A stretch of DNA of 16,975 bases from Burkholderiaceae bacterium (GTDB taxonomy: Bacteria > Pseudomonadota > Gammaproteobacteria > Burkholderiales > Burkholderiaceae_C), in the NCBI GenBank assembly GCA_025458585.1, contig JALOSD010000059.1, forward strand, positions 1-16,975, written 5' to 3'. A program made the position numbers and the translations under genes. A model generated the notes under the pieces. The model ran no database searches. It was given only the letters and a program-made list of their open reading frames with translations, and was not told the origin of the DNA. This document shows, one piece after another, positions 14,694 to 16,975 of this stretch. How positions within the stretch are numbered: the stretch's first letter is position 1; the number at the start of each line of letters is the position of its first letter.

Positions 14694-16975
14694 TCACCCG
14701 TCGAGCTCGACGAGCCCGCCGTCACCGGCGACGAAGGCCGCGCGCACCGTCTCGCCAGGCCGCAGCCCGCGCACGGCATCGCGATAGCGCGCGAGCTGCG
14801 CGCGGTACGCCGCGACCTCGCCCGGCGCCAGCGCGAGCTTGTAGTCGAGCACCCACCACTGCGGTCCGGCGGGCGCGTCGACACACACCAGCCGGTCGAT
14901 GCGCAACGCGCCAGCGGCGTCGGCGAGCTCGACTTCGTTGCCGGCCCAGCGCAGGCCCGCGCCGAAGAAGCGTGCGCCGGGGCCGCGCACGACCAGCCCG
15001 GCGCGGCGCGCGATCTCGCCGGCCAGCGGCGCCGGCAGGCCGAAGGCCTGCGCCGCGGCCGCCGCCCAAGCCTGAACGTTGGCATCGGCGTCGCCGGCCG
15101 CGCCGGGCTGCGTCAGCCACTCGAGCAGCCGGTGCACCGCGCGCCCGAGGCGCGCTGCCGTCGTGTCGGCCTCGGCGGGCGCGACGACCGCAGAGGGGCC
15201 GCGCAGCGCGGGCACCGGCAGCACCGGCACGCGCGCTGGCGGCACCGCCGCCACGTGCACCGCCGCCGGCGGCGCCGGTGCCGGCCCGGCGAGGGGCTGC
15301 AGGCGTCCCCACCACGGCAGCGGCGCCGCCCGCGCCGGCGCCGTTGCGCTGACGAGCACCCGCTGCTTCGCCCGTGTCAGCGCGACGTACAGCGCGTTGA
15401 GCTCTTCGCGCCCGCGCTGAGCGACCTCGTCGGCGAGCAGCTCGCGCAGCGACGGCGGGCAGCGCGTCTCGCTCGCCACGAACGCGACGCGCCGCGGCTG
15501 CGCGCAGTCCACGGGCCAGTCGACGAGCAGCGACGCCGTCTCGGCGGCCTGCCGCTCGGGGTCGGCGTCCATCAGGACCACGGCGCGCGCCTCGAGGCCC
15601 TTCGCGCCGTGCACCGTCAACAGCTGCACCGCGTCCCCGCCCGGCTCGGGCGCGGCCTTCAGCGCGCGTCGCCGCAGCGCGCGCACGAAGCCGTAGACCG
15701 TCGCGTAGCGGCCGCCGTCGAGCTGCAGCGCGAGCGCGAGCAGCGAACGCACAGCGTGTGCGGCGACCGGCCAGCGCTCGGACGGCACCGCGGCCGCGAG
15801 CCGCGGCAGCAGGTCGCCCTCGGCGACGATGCGGTCGAGCAGATCGTGCGGCGGCAACGTCGCCGCCGCCTCGGCCCAGCGCGGCAGCAGCTCGCGCGCG
15901 CGCCGCAGTGCGGGCGGTGCGTCGGCTGGCAGCGCGAGCAACGCGTCCCACCACGCCGCAGCAGCTCGTCGTCCGAGGCGCCGAACAGCGGGCTCTTCAG
16001 CGCCTGCGCGAGCGCGAGGTCGTGGCCGGGCGACGCGAGCACGTCGAGCACGGCCAGCAGGTCGCGCACCTCGACGAGGTCGACGAGCCGCGTCTCCTCG
16101 GGCGCCGCGAACGGCACGTGCCGCGCCTGCAGCGCAGCGGCCGCGAGGCGCAGCGGCGCGCGCTTGCGCGCGAGCACGAAGACCTCGCCCGCCGGCACGC
16201 CCTCGGCGAGCAGCGCCTGCACGGCGTGCGCGACCAGGGCCGCCTCGCGCTCGCGCAGCACGTCCTCGGGGTCGTGGCGCGGCACGCGCAGCGACGGTCG
16301 CCACGCCGTCGCCGCAGCGGCCGCGCGCTCGCGCGGCGTGCGCTCGACGCGGCCGAGCACCTGCAGCGCCGGCAGGTCGGCATCGCCTGCGACCTCGGTC
16401 GTGTGCGGGCGGAACCCGGCGAACGCGCCCACGGCCGCCTCGGCCTCGAAGACGGCGTTGACCACGGCGAGCACCGCCGGCGCGTTGCGCCGGGTGTGGT
16501 CGCACGCGAGCACGTGGCCGCCGAGACCCTCGACGACGAACGTGCGCGCAGCGTCGAACACGCGCGGCTCGGCGCGGCGGAAGCGGTAGATGCTCTGCTT
16601 CGGGTCGCCGACGACGAACACCGAAAGCGGCTCGCGACCGCCGCCGGCACCCGCGTAGCCCGCGAGCCACGACTGCAGCGCGTGCCACTGCAGCGGGCTC
16701 GTGTCCTGGAACTCGTCGATCAGCAGGTGGCGCAGCCGCGTGTCGAGGCGCTCCTGCACCCAGCCCGACAGCACCGGGTCCGACAGCAGGCGCAGCGCGA
16801 CGAGCTCGAGGTCGGCCATGTCGACGAGCCCCTGCCGGCGCTTGAGCGCCGCGTACTCGGCCAGCAGCACGCGCGCCAGGCGCACCATCGCGCCGTGCTC
16901 GCGATGCGCGTCGTGCTGCGCGATGGCGTCGTCGAGTTCGCCGAGCGCCGCCACGGCGTCGCGCAGCGCCGCGCC
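14694..16975 (-). CDS. UvrD-family helicase/nuclease (AddA/RecB type), 5' end outside window, apparent frameshift
   Basis: This is the C-terminal two thirds or so of an ATP-dependent helicase-nuclease that would process double-strand DNA ends for recombination. Visible superfamily-1 motifs are DEFQDT (motif II, 16700-16717), GDPKQSIYRFR (motif III, 16574-16609), RRNAP (motif IV), VHGAKGLEA (motif V, about 15590-15620) and YVALTRAKQRV (motif VI, about 15360-15395). A PD-(D/E)xK nuclease follows, with RIDRLV and LDYK (DYK at 14838-14846), as in AddA and RecB. Motif I lies beyond the right edge. The frame breaks near 15956-15964: the upstream part ends at ...ASDDELL and the downstream part resumes at AAWWDALLALP. 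One added base would join them. The choice between AddA and RecB depends on the unseen upstream partner. It is the last gene of its transcript, followed at once by a hairpin repeat. Confidence 0.85.
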   Translation of the reverse strand, partial: RGAARRRGGARRTRRRHRAARRASRARRDGAPGARAAGRVRGAQAPAGARRHGRPRARRAAPAVGPGAVGLGAGAPRHAAAPPADRRVPGHEPAAVARAAVVARGLRGCRRRSRAAFGVRRRRPEAEHLPLPPRRAARVRRCAHVRRRGSRRPRARVRPHPAQRAGGARRGQRRLRGRGGRGRVRRVPPAHDRGRRRCRPAGAAGARPRRAHAARARGRCGDGVATVAARAAPRPRGRAARARGGPGRARRAGAARRGRAGGRGLRARAQARAAAPRGRCAAGAARAVRGARGDAARRPRRGARPAGRARRARVARPRPRARAGAEEPAVRRLGRRAAAAWWDALLALPADAPPALRRARELLPRWAEAAATLPPHDLLDRIVAEGDLLPRLAAAVPSERWPVAAHAVRSLLALALQLDGGRYATVYGFVRALRRRALKAAPEPGGDAVQLLTVHGAKGLEARAVVLMDADPERQAAETASLLVDWPVDCAQPRRVAFVASETRCPPSLRELLADEVAQRGREELNALYVALTRAKQRVLVSATAPARAAPLPWWGRLQPLAGPAPAPPAAVHVAAVPPARVPVLPVPALRGPSAVVAPAEADTTAARLGRAVHRLLEWLTQPGAAGDADANVQAWAAAAAQAFGLPAPLAGEIARRAGLVVRGPGARFFGAGLRWAGNEVELADAAGALRIDRLVCVDAPAGPQWWVLDYKLALAPGEVAAYRAQLARYRDAVRGLRPGETVRAAFVAGDGGLVELDG
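15954..15967 (-). other. Apparent frameshift site in the helicase/nuclease gene
   Basis: Upstream of this point the frame containing DEFQDT and ASDDELL is coding; downstream the frame with AAWWDALL and motifs V and VI is coding. Insertion of a single base after the second CTG of the CTGCTG at 15964-15959 restores one continuous reading frame. The surrounding short GC repeats make a base-calling slip plausible. Confidence 0.6.

Noticed and set aside
1..16975. Defence system, CRISPR, prophage or integrative element
   Set aside because: No repeat-spacer pattern, integrase, transposase, phage gene or tRNA-linked attachment site is visible. The MoxR/VWA and helicase/nuclease genes have housekeeping-type explanations.

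Overview
The window is a compact, very GC-rich bacterial chromosomal segment. Third codon positions are almost all G or C. Its gene content points to a betaproteobacterium of the order Burkholderiales, most likely the Rubrivivax/Leptothrix/Methylibium/Piscinibacter group: a one-piece nitrite/sulfite reductase followed by a DUF934 gene and cysH, a FdxA-type 7Fe ferredoxin next to a thioredoxin-reductase-like FNR, and protein kinases fused to HDOD domains. The lineage call rests on gene order and protein style, not on a database search. All genes except the lipase lie on the minus strand. I see no rRNA, tRNA, CRISPR array, IS element or phage gene, so this looks like ordinary core/accessory chromosome.

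Region 1 (4-5300) is redox and sulfur assimilation. In transcription order it reads cysI-type sulfite reductase, DUF934 protein, cysH (APS-reductase type with iron-sulfur cysteines) and a divergent uroporphyrinogen-III methyltransferase, followed by the ferredoxin fdxA and a ferredoxin-NADP+ reductase. The first four form an operon with ATGA overlaps at cysH and cobA, preceded by an AT-rich promoter island. cysDN, an APS kinase and a flavoprotein CysJ are absent here. The siroheme methyltransferase supplies the reductase cofactor, and the FdxA/FNR pair could plausibly carry its electrons.

Region 2 (5421-8960) holds a putative membrane protein of unknown function, a MoxR-type AAA+ ATPase and a DUF2201-type protein that combines an HExxH metallopeptidase-like domain with a von Willebrand A-like domain. 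The last two are joined by a TGATG overlap. Region 3 (9029-10156, plus strand) is a cytoplasmic alpha/beta-hydrolase lipase, transcribed divergently from the membrane protein.

Region 4 (10167-14339) holds two paralogous signalling genes joined by an ATGA overlap. The upstream one is a pseudokinase-HDOD protein. The downstream one is an apparently active Ser/Thr kinase-HDOD-GAF protein whose reading frame is broken just before the GAF part. The 354-base gap 14340-14693 carries two copies of an 80-base multi-hairpin repeat.

Region 5 (14694 to the right edge) is the C-terminal part of a UvrD-family helicase/nuclease of the AddA/RecB type, also with one apparent frameshift.

The points most worth a second look are the kinase/pseudokinase HDOD pair, the divergent SUMT, the MoxR/DUF2201 module, the hairpin repeat pair and the two single-base frame breaks, which may be sequence errors.
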